Shown one piece after another: positions 38,613-48,225 of a stretch of DNA of 64,000 bases; the stretch's first letter is position 1; every line of letters begins with the position of its first letter. The notes under the pieces are model-generated. The model was not told the DNA's origin, made no database searches, and saw nothing but the letters and a program-made list of their open reading frames with translations. This DNA comes from DATDAH01 sp963792205 (GTDB lineage: Bacteria > Actinomycetota > Acidimicrobiia > Acidimicrobiales > DATDAH01): positions 1-64,000 of the forward strand of contig CAWBVI010000011.1 in NCBI GenBank assembly GCA_963792205.1, read 5' to 3'. Made by a program: the position numbers and the translations under genes.

Positions 38613-39341
38613 CTACGGGAAGGGCCACCCGTTCGGGAGGCAGCCGTCGAGGCCCTTGGACTGCTGCATCATCACGGGAGCCGGCTGACCCACGCCCGTG
38701 CAGGGGGTGTGCCCGTGCCCGAGGGCGTGGCCCATCTCGTGGTTCACGGCGTAGTGCCGGAACTCGACGAGCCGGCCGGGCCACTCATCGGTGCCGTGGA
38801 GCCACCGCTCGCTGTTGAGGGCGACGACGCCGCCCTGGTGGCAGGAGTAGCGGCCGTTCGTCTGCAGCGGGAGGCAGAGCTGGTCGACGGTGGCCGGGGT
38901 GGCCAGCACGACCCGGACCTGGCCTCCGCTGGACACCCGCTGGAGGGCCACGGCACCGTCCGCGGTCCAGCTCCGGTGATCGGCCAGCGTCCGGTCCACG
39001 ATGCGGGCGAACTCGTCCACGGCGTAGCCGACCGCATCCTCGACCTCCACGGTGTAGGTGACGGGGGCACCGCGGCCGACCGTGCGGCCCGTCCCGGCGG
39101 CGACCGTGTACGCCCCCACCGCACCCACCGGGACGCTGATGTCCGGCGCCAGCGTCATGGGCGGGGCCGATGTCGCCGGTGGGGCGGCGGGGGCCTGGGT
39201 CGTGGTCGTCGAGACCGGCGGGAGCGCGGCCGACGCAGGCTGGACCTCGGGGTCGCCACTCCGGGTCGCGACCAAGGCGGCGCCCAGCGCCAGGAAGAGC
39301 AGGGCGCCGAGCACGGCCCGGTGGCCCGCGGCGGTCAGCAC
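38613..39341 (-). CDS. DUF3152 predicted metalloprotease-like exported protein
   Basis: A 242-residue protein. A single N-terminal membrane segment (~9-26) and a Thr/Pro/Ala linker precede the DUF3152 domain. The motif HEMGHALGHGHTPC (near residue 205) is an extended zinc-protease signature (HExxHxxGHxH), and MMQQSKGL suggests the Met-turn. It should sit on the outer face of the membrane. The family is found in actinobacteria and its substrate is unknown. Confidence 0.85.
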   Translation of the reverse strand: MLTAAGHRAVLGALLFLALGAALVATRSGDPEVQPASAALPPVSTTTTQAPAAPPATSAPPMTLAPDISVPVGAVGAYTVAAGTGRTVGRGAPVTYTVEVEDAVGYAVDEFARIVDRTLADHRSWTADGAVALQRVSSGGQVRVVLATPATVDQLCLPLQTNGRYSCHQGGVVALNSERWLHGTDEWPGRLVEFRHYAVNHEMGHALGHGHTPCTGVGQPAPVMMQQSKGLDGCLPNGWPFP

Positions 39342-39389
39342 CGGGGCGACCCTAGGAGGGGGCGGCGGAGCGGGCCAACCGCCGCGAAG

Positions 39390-40085
39390 TCAGACGTTGG
39401 CCTTCAGGAAGGCGACGGCGCGGCCCCAGGCCTGCGCCGCGGCGTCGGCATCGTGGGTGCCGAGCGCGTTCTCCTCGTTGCCGAAGGCGTGTCCCGTCCC
39501 CGGGTAGATCGTGAAGGACACGTCCTTGTCCATCGCCCGCAGGCGGGACTCCAGGTCCTTCACCGCCTCGGGCGGGAAGAAGTCGTCGTTCTCGGCGAAG
39601 TGGCCATCAACCTTGGCCGTGAGCCCCGACCAGTCGGGCTCGCCGTCGCCGAGTGGGGCGCCGTAGAACGGCGCCGAGGCGGCGATCCGGTCGCCCTCGA
39701 GGGCCGTGATCATCAGGGTGAGCATGCCGCCCATGCAGAAGCCGATCGCCCCCACGTGCTCGCTGGTGACGGCGTCGGAGGCGAGGAGGAAGTCGACGGC
39801 CCCGGCCATGTCACGGGCGGCACGGTCAGGAGGTAGCTCGGTCATGAGCTGGCCGGCCTTGTCCATCTCGGTGTGCTCGGCGATCTCCCCGTGGTACAGG
39901 TCCGGAGCCAGCGCCGTGAAGCCCTCTGCGGCCAAGCGGTCACAGGTGCGCTTGATCTGGGGCACGAGGCCCCACCACTCCTGCAGGACGAGCAGGCCGG
40001 GCCCGGCGCCGCCGTCCGGGGTGGCCAGGTAGCCCTCGGCCTCGGTGCCGTTCACGGGAAAGGACACCATGCTGCTGTCGGCCAT
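39390..40085 (-). CDS. Dienelactone hydrolase family protein
   Basis: A 231-residue alpha/beta hydrolase. The nucleophile motif GFCMGGML carries the family's cysteine in place of serine; LQEWWGLVPQI and the end motif GTGHAFGN with the catalytic His are also typical. Relatives open dienelactones in aromatic degradation, but many actinobacterial copies have other substrates. ATG 40085 gives MADSSMVSF; ATG 40070 is possible. Confidence 0.88.
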   Translation of the reverse strand: MADSSMVSFPVNGTEAEGYLATPDGGAGPGLLVLQEWWGLVPQIKRTCDRLAAEGFTALAPDLYHGEIAEHTEMDKAGQLMTELPPDRAARDMAGAVDFLLASDAVTSEHVGAIGFCMGGMLTLMITALEGDRIAASAPFYGAPLGDGEPDWSGLTAKVDGHFAENDDFFPPEAVKDLESRLRAMDKDVSFTIYPGTGHAFGNEENALGTHDADAAAQAWGRAVAFLKANV

Positions 40086-40151
40086 CGATCGGTACCTCCA
40101 CGTCGGGACCTCCGGCAAGGTAGCCAGTCCGAGGGTCGGCCGCAGGGCGGC

Positions 40152-40793
40152 TCAGGTCCGACGGCCTCCCGATGCGGCCAGGCCGATCCCGAGGCCGATC
40201 ATGGTGATGCCACCGGCACCGCCCAGCGCTTCGAGCCGGCGCGGCGAGGACGACAGCCACACCCGGGCACTTCCGGCTGCCAGGCCCCAGGCGCTGTCGC
40301 AGATCAGCGCCACGACCACCGAGACCAGGGCCAGGACCGCCATCTGGAGGCCGGCCGGGGCGCCGTCGGCCGAGACGAACTGAGGGAGGATGGCGGCGAA
40401 GAAGACGGCGGCCTTCGGGTTGGAGATGCCCACGAAGAAGCCCTCCCGCAGCAGGTGGCGCGTAGGGCGGACCGTGCCGGCGGCGTCGAGCACCGTGGAC
40501 AGGGCCCGGCGGTGGCGGAACGCCTGGACGCCGAGGAACACCAGGTAGGCCGCACCGGCCAACCGGATGGTGGTGAGGACCGCCGCGGAGCGGCTGATGA
40601 CGGCGCCGAGCCCGACGGCCACCAGCAGGGCCTGCAGGTACACGCCGGCGGCGTTGCCGGCCACCGTGGCGAGGGCGGCCCGGCGACCGAGGGCCACCCC
40701 TCGGCTGATGACGAAGAGCACGCTCGGGCCGGGCACGATCACCAGGAGGAACGACGCCAGGGCGAAGGCGGCGAAGGCGTTGAGCGACGGCAT
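40152..40793 (-). CDS. LysE/RhtB-family amino-acid exporter
   Basis: A 213-residue membrane protein with about six hydrophobic segments. LVIVPGPSVLFVISRGVALG and GISNPKAAVFFAAILPQF are the family signatures. RhtB-type carriers export amino acids or homoserine lactones using the proton gradient. It stands alone, and the downstream dienelactone hydrolase gene is 66 bases away on the same strand. Confidence 0.9.
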   Translation of the reverse strand: MPSLNAFAAFALASFLLVIVPGPSVLFVISRGVALGRRAALATVAGNAAGVYLQALLVAVGLGAVISRSAAVLTTIRLAGAAYLVFLGVQAFRHRRALSTVLDAAGTVRPTRHLLREGFFVGISNPKAAVFFAAILPQFVSADGAPAGLQMAVLALVSVVVALICDSAWGLAAGSARVWLSSSPRRLEALGGAGGITMIGLGIGLAASGGRRT

Positions 40794-40865
40794 CCCGGGA
40801 ACGTAGCGGTGGGTCGTCGCGCCGGCCTAGGGGATTGCGTACGCGAAACCGGTCAGACTTCGCCC

Positions 40866-42255
40866 ATGGCCACCCACCCCTACGCCGACCGGTTCCCGGT
40901 CAACCGCCGCCTGCCCGAGACGGGACGGGCCGAGCCGGAGCTGCTCGACGAGCTCCGCCAGATGGCCACCGAGGAGGACGCCTACTGGGAGACCGGGAAG
41001 TGCTCCGGGACCATGTACTGCGGCGACCACGACCACTACGCCTTCATGGGCGAGGCCTTCGGGCTGTTCGCCCACGCCAACATCCTCCAGCGGGACATGT
41101 TCCCCAGCGCCACCAAGCTGGAGGGCGAGATCATCGCCATGACCCTCGACCTCTTCCACGGCCAGGAAGCGGACGGCGGCGATCCCGCGGGCATGGTGAC
41201 CACTGGCGGGACCGGCAGCATCATGCACGCGGTCCTCGCCTATCGAGAGTGGGGGCGCAACGAGCGCGGCATCGCCCGCCCCAACATCATCAAGCCCGAG
41301 ACCGCCCACGCGGCCTTCGACAAGGGCGCTCACCTCTTCGACGTCGAGCTGCGGCGGGCACCGGTCGACCCCGAGACCACCAAGGTCCGGCCGGAGGTGG
41401 TGGCGGACCTCATGGACGACTCGACGGTGGCGATCATCGGCTCGGCCTGCAACTACGGCTACGGCACGGTCGACCCGATCGCCGACCTGGGCGCGCTGGC
41501 CCTCGACCGGGGCGTGGGCCTTCATGTGGACGGGTGCCTCGGCGGGTTCATCCTGCCCTGGGGGGAGGAGCTCGGCTACGCCGTCCCGCCCTTCGACTTC
41601 CGGGTGCCCGGCGTGACGACCATCTCGGCCGACACCCACAAGTACGCCTACGGGCTGAAGGGCACCTCGGTGCTGCTGTTCCGCGACCGGGCCCTGCGCA
41701 ACGGGCAGTACTTCTTCCTGACCGACTGGACGGGCGGCAAGTACTGCTCGCCGGGCATGGAGGGCTCGCGCTCGGGGGGGCTGCTGGCCGCCACCTGGGC
41801 GGGCATGCTCAAGCTCGGGCGGGGCGGGTACCTGCGCTACGCGCAGCAGATCTTCGAGACCAGCTTCGCGATGCAGGACGCCGTGCGCTCCCACCCCGAG
41901 CTGCGGCTCCTCGGCCAGGACCCCACGTTCCTGTTCTCGTTCACCGCCGACGAGTTCGACGTCTACCACGTCAACGACTTCATGCGGGCCCGGGGCTGGC
42001 GCTTCAACGGCCAGCAGTACCCGAACGCCCTGCACATGGCCGTCACCCGGCCGCAGACCCAGCCCGGCGTGCGTCGACGCCTTCGCCGCCGACCTGGCTG
42101 AGGCCGTCGACTACGCCAAGGCCCAGGGCGACGAGCCGCCGAAGAGCGGGGCCATCTACGGCGGCATCCCCGGAGGCATGACCCCGGATGCCGACGAGTT
42201 CATCCGGGCCGTGATGACCGACATGATGGACGAGCAGCAGGCCCTGCCGACTTGA
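40866..42255 (+). CDS. PLP-dependent decarboxylase/sphingosine-1-phosphate lyase-like enzyme, one frame break
   Basis: ATG 40866. The group II decarboxylase/S1P-lyase fold is clear: MVTTGGTGSIMHAVLAYREW, HVDGCLGGFILPW, and the PLP lysine in ISADTHKYAYGLKGTS. At the end the frame breaks near 42070 (GTGCGTCGACGCC); dropping one base gives RDAFAADLAEAVDYAKAQGD and the natural stop at 42253-42255. Bacterial homologues cleave phosphorylated sphingoid bases or decarboxylate amino acids. The sugar-type kinase that follows overlaps by four bases. Confidence 0.85.
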
Positions 42256-43721
42256 CTCCTCCGGCGCTCGGGATCGACGTCGGCAGCAGCAACGTCAAGG
42301 CGGCCGTCGTCGACGACGAGGGCGGGCTCCTGGCCGCGGCCGAACGCCCGCTGGCCACCCGGCGCGACGACGGCGACATCGCTGAACAGGACGCCGAGGC
42401 GCTCTGGGCCGCGGTCGTGGACAGCGCCCGCGAGGCGATCGGCTCGACGCCCGTGCAGACAGTGGGGGTGTGCAGCCAGTACTCGTCCATCGTCCCCGTG
42501 GACGCCGGGCTCCGGCCCGTCGCCCCGATGGTCATGTACTGGGACCAGCGGGGCACGGAGCGGGCCTGGGCGATCATGGGCGAGCACGCCGAGGCGTTCG
42601 AGCGCTTCGTCGAGATCCACGGGATCCCGCCCGTCGGCAGCGGCCTCTCCCTCGGCCACCTGCTCCACCTCCAACACGAGCGGCCCGAGGTGCACGCCGC
42701 CACGGCGCACTACCTCGAGCCGATGGACTACGTGGTGGCTCGCCTGACCGGTCGGGCCGTGGGCACCCAGAACACCATGTTCACCGCGCAGCTCTGTGAC
42801 AACCGGGAGCTCGGCGTCACCGCCTACGACGAGGAGCTCCTGGGCCTGGCCGGTGTCGACGCCGGGCGCCTCCCCCCACTGGTGCCGGTGGATGCCGTGG
42901 TGGGCGAGGTCCGGCCCGAGGTGGCCGCCGACATCGGCCTCGGTGCTGGCGTCACCGTCCGGGCCGGCGTCAACGACAGCGCCGCCGGAGCGCTGGCGGG
43001 CGGGGTGTTCGCCGATGGCCGGGGTGCGCTGGCCGTGGGGACCACCGCCGTGCTGCTCGACACGGTGCCCGACAAGCGGGTCGACCTCGACGCCGAGCTG
43101 GTGTCGATGCCCTCGGCGGTGCCCGACCGGTACCTGGCCTGGGCCGAGAACGGCATCGCCGGCAAGGCCGTCGAGCACGGGCTGGCCCTCCTCGACGGGT
43201 CCTTCGCCCACCTCGAGACCGCGCTGGCGGCCTCACCGCCGGGCGCGGGCGGGGTGCTCTTCCTGCCGTGGATGGCCGGCTCCGTGGCGCCCAAGGCCGA
43301 CCGGACCGCGCGCGGGGGGTTCCTGAACGTCTCCCTCGACACCACCCGGGAGGACCTCGTGCGGGCGATGGTGGAGGGAACCGCCCACAACCTGGCGTGG
43401 CTGCTGCCGCAGGTGGAGCAGTTCACCGGCCAGAAGATCGGCGAGCTGGTGTTCTTCGGAGGCGCGGCCCGCTCGGCGGGCTGGGCCCAGACCCTGGCCG
43501 ACGTGCTCGGCCGGCCCGTGTCGACCGTGGCCGACCCGCAGCTCGCCGTGGCCATGGCCGTGGCCCGCCACGGCCGCGGCGCCGACCCGGCGGACCCGCC
43601 CGCGGTGACCGCGGTCTTCGAGCCCCGGGCCGAGGCAGGGGAGCGCTACGCCATCGCCCAGGAGCAGTTCGAGGCCGCCTTCGCCGCCCTCCGCCCCCTC
43701 CACCACGCCCTCAACAGCTGA
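42252..43721 (+). CDS. FGGY-family carbohydrate kinase
   Basis: A 489-residue kinase starting at TTG 42252, inside the stop of the previous gene (TTGA). LGIDVGSSNVKAAVVDDEG is the N-terminal phosphate motif and FFGGAARSAGWAQTLADVLG the C-terminal adenosine motif of FGGY kinases (xylulokinase/gluconokinase group). It phosphorylates a sugar or polyol. Pairing with an S1P-lyase-like enzyme suggests a kinase-then-lyase route, but the substrate is unknown. Confidence 0.88.
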   Translation: MTPPALGIDVGSSNVKAAVVDDEGGLLAAAERPLATRRDDGDIAEQDAEALWAAVVDSAREAIGSTPVQTVGVCSQYSSIVPVDAGLRPVAPMVMYWDQRGTERAWAIMGEHAEAFERFVEIHGIPPVGSGLSLGHLLHLQHERPEVHAATAHYLEPMDYVVARLTGRAVGTQNTMFTAQLCDNRELGVTAYDEELLGLAGVDAGRLPPLVPVDAVVGEVRPEVAADIGLGAGVTVRAGVNDSAAGALAGGVFADGRGALAVGTTAVLLDTVPDKRVDLDAELVSMPSAVPDRYLAWAENGIAGKAVEHGLALLDGSFAHLETALAASPPGAGGVLFLPWMAGSVAPKADRTARGGFLNVSLDTTREDLVRAMVEGTAHNLAWLLPQVEQFTGQKIGELVFFGGAARSAGWAQTLADVLGRPVSTVADPQLAVAMAVARHGRGADPADPPAVTAVFEPRAEAGERYAIAQEQFEAAFAALRPLHHALNS

Positions 43722-43828
43722 CCGCTACCGAAACCGACGAGGCAGCAAGCGGGGGCCGAGCGGGTCGGGCAAGACGAGGTCGGGGCCGCATCCGGCCCAC
43801 ACCACCGACGGTGGCCGGCCCGGTCGTT

Positions 43829-43871
43829 CTCGAGGCAATAGCGTGCGGTTTCCGCGAGTTATTGCCTCGAG
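43829..43871 (+). repeat. 43-nt near-perfect hairpin
   Basis: CTCGAGGCAATA (43829-43840) and TATTGCCTCGAG (43860-43871) are perfect inverted copies. Between them GCGG-TTT-CCGC continues the stem, giving about 18 pairs with two mismatches or wobbles and a three-base loop. It lies between the convergent FGGY kinase and beta-propeller genes. A two-way transcription terminator is the simplest role, though it lacks T tracts; a palindromic repeat or transposon relic is possible. Confidence 0.7.
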
Positions 43872-43993
43872 GTCAGCCGCCGGGCTCGCTCACGGCGCCG
43901 TTCGCCACGCAGGGTGAGATTCGAGAGGGGAACGCCTGGCCCCGGCGACAACCAGCGCCCGGTCACCACGCCTCCCTACGTGCGTCGGTTTGC

Positions 43994-45155
43994 CTACCAG
44001 GAGGCGTTGCGGAAGCCGGTGGCGATCTCGGTGGACTCGCCGGTCACCGGGTCGATGCGGACGACGCGGCCGTCGAGGTAGGTGACGAGCAGCTCCCGGC
44101 TCTCGGAGAGGTCCTGGTCCACGACGATGCCGTCGTAGTTGAACCGGCTCGCCACCTCGCCGGTGGTGGCGTCGAGGATCACCCCCTGGGCCGGGTCCTC
44201 GTACGCGGTGCGGGTCGGCCCCGCAGCACTGCTCGGCCACGATGATCCGCTCGCCGTAGCCCACGGGGTGAGTCCAGACCGTCCCGTCCGGTGCATCCCA
44301 GGACAGGACCGTCGCCTCGTCGTCCTGCAGGAGCACCCGCAGCGCGGATCCGTCGTCGTCGGGGAAGGTCACGTAGGCCACGGCGCCGACCCCGATCCAC
44401 GCGGGCCCACCCAGGGCACCGCTCGTGTCGGGATCGAGGTAGGTCCGGTCCTCGTGGTCGCCGATCGGGAAGGTGCTGACCGCCCCGGCGCCTGGGGCGA
44501 CGGCCGTCGCCACCTCACCGGCCTCGTTCACCGCCGGGTACTCGCCGTAGAAGAGGAAGTCGCCGTTCCCCATGGCCAGGTTCACCGGGACCGTCGTCGG
44601 GCTCCCGTCGATGCCGATGCCGAAGGTCTCGGCCGTCGCCGGTTCGCAGCAGGTGTTGTACAGCACCTGTGCGGGAGAGCCGGGCACGACCTCGGCGAAG
44701 CTGATGTGGTTGGGCGGGATGGGCACGTCGGGGGTGCCGGGCGTGTCGGGGTCGCCCTGCTGGGCCAGCTCCCGGATCTCCTCACCCGTGGCGACGTCGA
44801 TCACCACCAGCCGACCGTCGTCGGTGATCCCCACGAACTCCGCCGGGTCGGGAGGCAGCTGGATGGTCGTTGCCGTGGGCACCGTGGTCGGCGCCGGTCC
44901 CGTGGTCGGAGGGGGGGCGGTCGACGGCACGGTGGGGGAGATGACGTCGAGGTCCTGCTCTTCCCGACCGTCGTTCGCTCGCACGAGGAGCACGCCGGCG
45001 AGGATGGCGACCGCCGAGAGCACGCCGACGACCAGGGCGGGCCGCACCCGGCGCAGCGCCGAGGCCCGCCGGGGCTGGGTGACCTCGTCGAGGCGGACGG
45101 GCGCCGCGTGGTCGACCAGGCGGCGAAGGCGGCGGGAGAGGTCGTCGTCGGTCAC
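43994..45155 (-). CDS. Membrane-anchored beta-propeller protein, sigma-factor partner, one frame break
   Basis: GTG 45155 overlaps the ECF sigma stop (GTGA). A ~45-residue cytoplasmic start (LSRRLRRLVDHAAPVRLDEV) leads into a membrane segment (~50-70), a Pro/Thr linker, and an exported region of short strands typical of a YncE/quinoprotein-like propeller (GRLVVIDVATGEEIREL, DGRVVRIDPVTGESTEI). The frame breaks near 44220 after EQCCG; +1 continues with GVILDATTGEVASRF to 43994. The position suggests an anti-sigma factor, though no zinc motif is seen in the cytoplasmic part. Confidence 0.7.
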
Positions 45156-45610
45156 GGTTCGACTCCAAGGTCGTCCCGGAGCTTGGCCAGGCCCCGGCGC
45201 AGGTGGGTGTTGACGGTCGAGACGGAGGTGCCGAGGAGCTCGGCCACTTCGTGGAGCTGCCAGCCATAGCCCTCGACGAGCACCACGGCGGTGCGCTGGC
45301 TGGTCGAGAGCCTCCGCAGCGCGGCGGCGAGCGCGGGCTCGACGGCCGGTTCGTCCGGCGAGGCCGATGCCTCGAACAGCACCCGGCGGCGCCGGCCCCG
45401 GGCCTTGCTGCACCCCACCCGGTAGAGGTAGCCGGTCGGGTTGGCCATGGCCTCGAGGCGGTCCCAGTGCTCGAACCCCCAGGCCAGGGCCTCGGCGGTG
45501 GCCTCCCGGCCCCGGTCATGGCCGTAGCGGGCCACGAGGGCGCGCCGCAGGCGTGGTTCCGCGACCACGAAGAACCCCTCGTAGCCCTCGACCACGCCCA
45601 CGACGTCCAT
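45152..45610 (-). CDS. ECF sigma factor (SigE-like)
   Basis: A 152-residue sigma-70 family protein. Region 2: VEGYEGFFVVAEPRLRRALV and EATAEALAWGFEHWDRL. Region 4: LRRLSTSQRTAVVLVEGYGW and VAELLGTSVSTVNTHLRRGL, a helix-turn-helix for the -35 element. ATG 45610 fits the family length; GTG 45658 would add 16 residues. It is cotranscribed with a membrane propeller protein that may hold it inactive. Confidence 0.85.
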   Translation of the reverse strand: MDVVGVVEGYEGFFVVAEPRLRRALVARYGHDRGREATAEALAWGFEHWDRLEAMANPTGYLYRVGCSKARGRRRRVLFEASASPDEPAVEPALAAALRRLSTSQRTAVVLVEGYGWQLHEVAELLGTSVSTVNTHLRRGLAKLRDDLGVEP

Positions 45611-45689
45611 CACACCATCGAAAGCCCCCAGGACCCGGTTCTTGCGACACCGGGTCACCGGGGAAGGGGCCGGCCGTCGCCGGACGAGG

Positions 45690-46157
45690 TCAGAACACGC
45701 CGAGGGCGAGTCCGGCGGCCAGGGTCTGGCCGAGCTCGGTGCAACGGGCGCGGTCGTCGTCGGTGAGGTCGCCGACGACGGCGAGCGGGGGCTGCACCTC
45801 CTTCCAGGCCAGGCCGGTGACGATCTTGTGGATGGCGGCCACCGCGCCGTCGGTGTCGCTGCGGCCCTTCACGAACACGGCGTAGGGCCGGCCCCGGGTC
45901 TCCTCGAGGAGCTCGTCGTAGACCTCGTCGAAGAAGTGCTTCATCGCCCCGCTCATGTACCCGAAGTTGGCCGGCGTCCCCAGGATCAGCCCGCCACACC
46001 ACCGCACGTCGTCCGCGGTCGCCTCGAGCGCGGGCACGGGCCGCAGGTCGACGTCACCCACCTCCGGGTCCCGGGCCCCGGCCAGGACGAGGTCGAGCAT
46101 CTCCTGGGTCGCTCCGGACCGTGAGTGCCAGACGACGAGGAGCCGGGCGTCAGCCAT
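45690..46157 (-). CDS. Flavodoxin-like / NADPH-dependent FMN reductase-type protein
   Basis: A 155-residue protein with the flavodoxin fold. VVWHSRSGATQEMLDLVL is the phosphate-binding loop, and LGTPANFGYMSGAMKHFFDE the FMN-ring segment of WrbA/NAD(P)H quinone reductase relatives. It is the last gene of a five-gene operon; its ATG lies inside the end of the acyl-CoA ligase gene. It could donate electrons within that pathway. Confidence 0.85.
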   Translation of the reverse strand: MADARLLVVWHSRSGATQEMLDLVLAGARDPEVGDVDLRPVPALEATADDVRWCGGLILGTPANFGYMSGAMKHFFDEVYDELLEETRGRPYAVFVKGRSDTDGAVAAIHKIVTGLAWKEVQPPLAVVGDLTDDDRARCTELGQTLAAGLALGVF

Positions 46158-47588
46158 CGGCCACGACCCGGGCCCGCAGCTCCCGCTTCAGGACCTTGCC
46201 CCCCGCGTTGACCGGGAGCTGGTCGACGAGCACCAGGCGCCGGGGTTGCTTGAACCCGCCGAGGCGGCCCCGGGTGTGCTCGACCAGGTCGGCCAGGGTG
46301 ACCTCGGCCCCGTTGCGGGCCACGACAACGGCGCACACGGCCTCGCCCCACCGCGGGTCGGGGACGCCGATCACCGCGACCTGGCCGACGGCCGGGTGGT
46401 CGGCGAGCACGTCCTCCACCTCGCGGGAGGACACGTTCTCCCCACCGGTGATGACGATGTCCTTCGACCGGTCGATGACGTAGAGGATCCCGTCGTCGTC
46501 CATCCGGCCGAGGTCGCCCGTGTGCAACCATCCGTCGACCACGGTGGCGGCCGTGGCTTCGGGGTCGTCCCAGTAGCCGGCCATGACCTGTTCGCCGCGG
46601 ACGAGGATCTCACCGTCGCCGGCCAGGCGGACCTCGACCCCGGGGCTCGGGCGACCGGCGGCCCCCAGGAGGTGGGGTCGGTCGTCCAGCGCTCGGCGGT
46701 GCCCCTCCTCGTCGAGGAAGACGGCGTTGCCCGACAGCTCGGTCATGCCGTAGCCCTGGGCAAAGCCGACCCCGAGGACCTCGGTCGCCCGGCGGAGCAG
46801 GTCGGGGGCCATCGACGACGCCCCGTAGGCGACCTGGCGCACGCGGGCGAACACCGCGGGATCGAGGCCCGGGTGGTCGAGCAGCATGGCCAGCATCGTG
46901 GGGGCCAAGGACAGGCAGGTGACCCCGTGCCGTCCGATGGCGTCCAGGACCGGACCCGGGCTGAAGCCGGGCAGCAGGACCACCGGCCGGCCTTCCCGAT
47001 GCAGGCAGAGGACGTTGTAGGCGGCCACGTGGCACAGCGGGAAGCAGTACAGGTAGACGTCGTCCGGCTCGGACCGGACGGCGCCGCGTTCGCCCCGGCG
47101 GCTGCGGCCAGGAGGCTGCGGTGGGTGAGCACGGCGCCCTTGGGCCGGCCCGTCGTGCCCGAGGTGAACAGGATCCAGGCGGGGGTGTCGGGATCCTCGA
47201 CCACGGGAGCCGACGGTCCGCGCTCACCAAGCGCGGCCTGCCACTCGCTCCAGGCCAGCGCGCCGTCGAGGTCGCCGATCACGAGCTCGGCCCCCACCCG
47301 CTCCACCTGCTCGACGAGCTCGGCCGGCGCCAGCCGCTGGTTCAGCGGGACGGCGATGCGTCCCGCGGCCGGGATGCCGTAGAGCGCGGCGACGTAGGCC
47401 GCGTGGTTCCGGCCCACCAGGGCCACCCGGTCGCCGGGATCGGTCCGGGCGGCCACGACGGTGATGACCCGTGCCGACCTCGGCCCGCAGGTCGGCGAAG
47501 GTCCACGCCGGCCGTCGGCGACCAGCGCCGGCCGTTCGGGATCCGCCCTCCCGAGCAGATCGTGGAGGAAGGCGACGTCGAGGGGCAC
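46150..47588 (-). CDS. AMP-forming acyl-CoA synthetase/ligase, frame breaks
   Basis: ATG 47588. The adenylate-forming motifs are WILFTSGTTGRPKGAVLTHR (P-loop), GYGMTELSG, DGWLHTGDLGRMDDDG and the lysine motif VNAGGKVLKREL. About five bases out of frame in total are found near 47.47-47.51 kb and 47.07 kb; between them the protein (WTFADLRAEVG, DDVYLYCFPLCHVAAYNVL) is conserved, so the gene is probably intact. Length ~478 residues, at the short end for the family. It activates a carboxylic acid as an acyl-AMP/CoA. Five bases separate it from the GNAT gene. Confidence 0.8.
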
Positions 47589-47592
47589 GGCG

Positions 47593-48225
47593 TCAGCCGC
47601 CCGAGTAGCCCGGGTTCTCCCAGACGATGAGGCTGGCGTGATCCTCGCCGTGCTCGTGGGGCAGGTAGTCGTGGATGACCCCGCGGACCTCGAAGCCGTT
47701 GTGGAGCTGCATCGTCAGCGTGGGGTCGCGCAGCTCCCCGGCCACGACCTTCGCCACGTAGGTCTCGACGTCCATCGCGTCGGCGTGGTCGGTGTAGCCC
47801 GGGAGATCACCCCCGGCGATGATCCCCCGCTTGTCGTGGCGCACCACCAGGTCCTTGCGCAGGTCGTACAGCGCCCGGCCGATGCCCCGACCCCGGTACG
47901 CCGGGAGGACGGCGATGTCGACGCCGTAGTACCAGGGGGCAGCCGGATCGTGGTTGTCGCACTGGTGCGGGCCGCACAACGAGGTGATGGTGTGCTGGAC
48001 CTGGGTCTCGAAGTCGAAGTCGACGAAGATCCCGGCGCCCTGCCCGACCGGCTCGTCACCGTCGAGGGCGACGAAGAACCCCTCGGGGAAGATGCCGGCG
48101 AAGACCCGGATGTCCTCCTCGTCGAGCAACCCCGCCGGATCGGCGTCCGGGAAGGCCGTCAGCTCGAGGCGGTGGCAGGCGGGCGCCAGGTCTTCGGTCA
48201 GGTTGACGTAGCGGATCTCACCCAC
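47593..48225 (-). CDS. GNAT-family N-acetyltransferase
   Basis: A 210-residue protein. The acetyl-CoA binding loop is YGVDIAVLPAYRGRGIGRAL. Upstream strands hold GFFVALDGDEPVGQGAGIFV, and the C-terminus NGFEVRGVIHDYLP. It resembles GNATs that sit next to aminotransferases in amine or amino-acid pathways. It overlaps the C45 gene by eight bases, so it is clearly in the operon. The acceptor is unknown. Confidence 0.85.
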   Translation of the reverse strand: MGEIRYVNLTEDLAPACHRLELTAFPDADPAGLLDEEDIRVFAGIFPEGFFVALDGDEPVGQGAGIFVDFDFETQVQHTITSLCGPHQCDNHDPAAPWYYGVDIAVLPAYRGRGIGRALYDLRKDLVVRHDKRGIIAGGDLPGYTDHADAMDVETYVAKVVAGELRDPTLTMQLHNGFEVRGVIHDYLPHEHGEDHASLIVWENPGYSGG

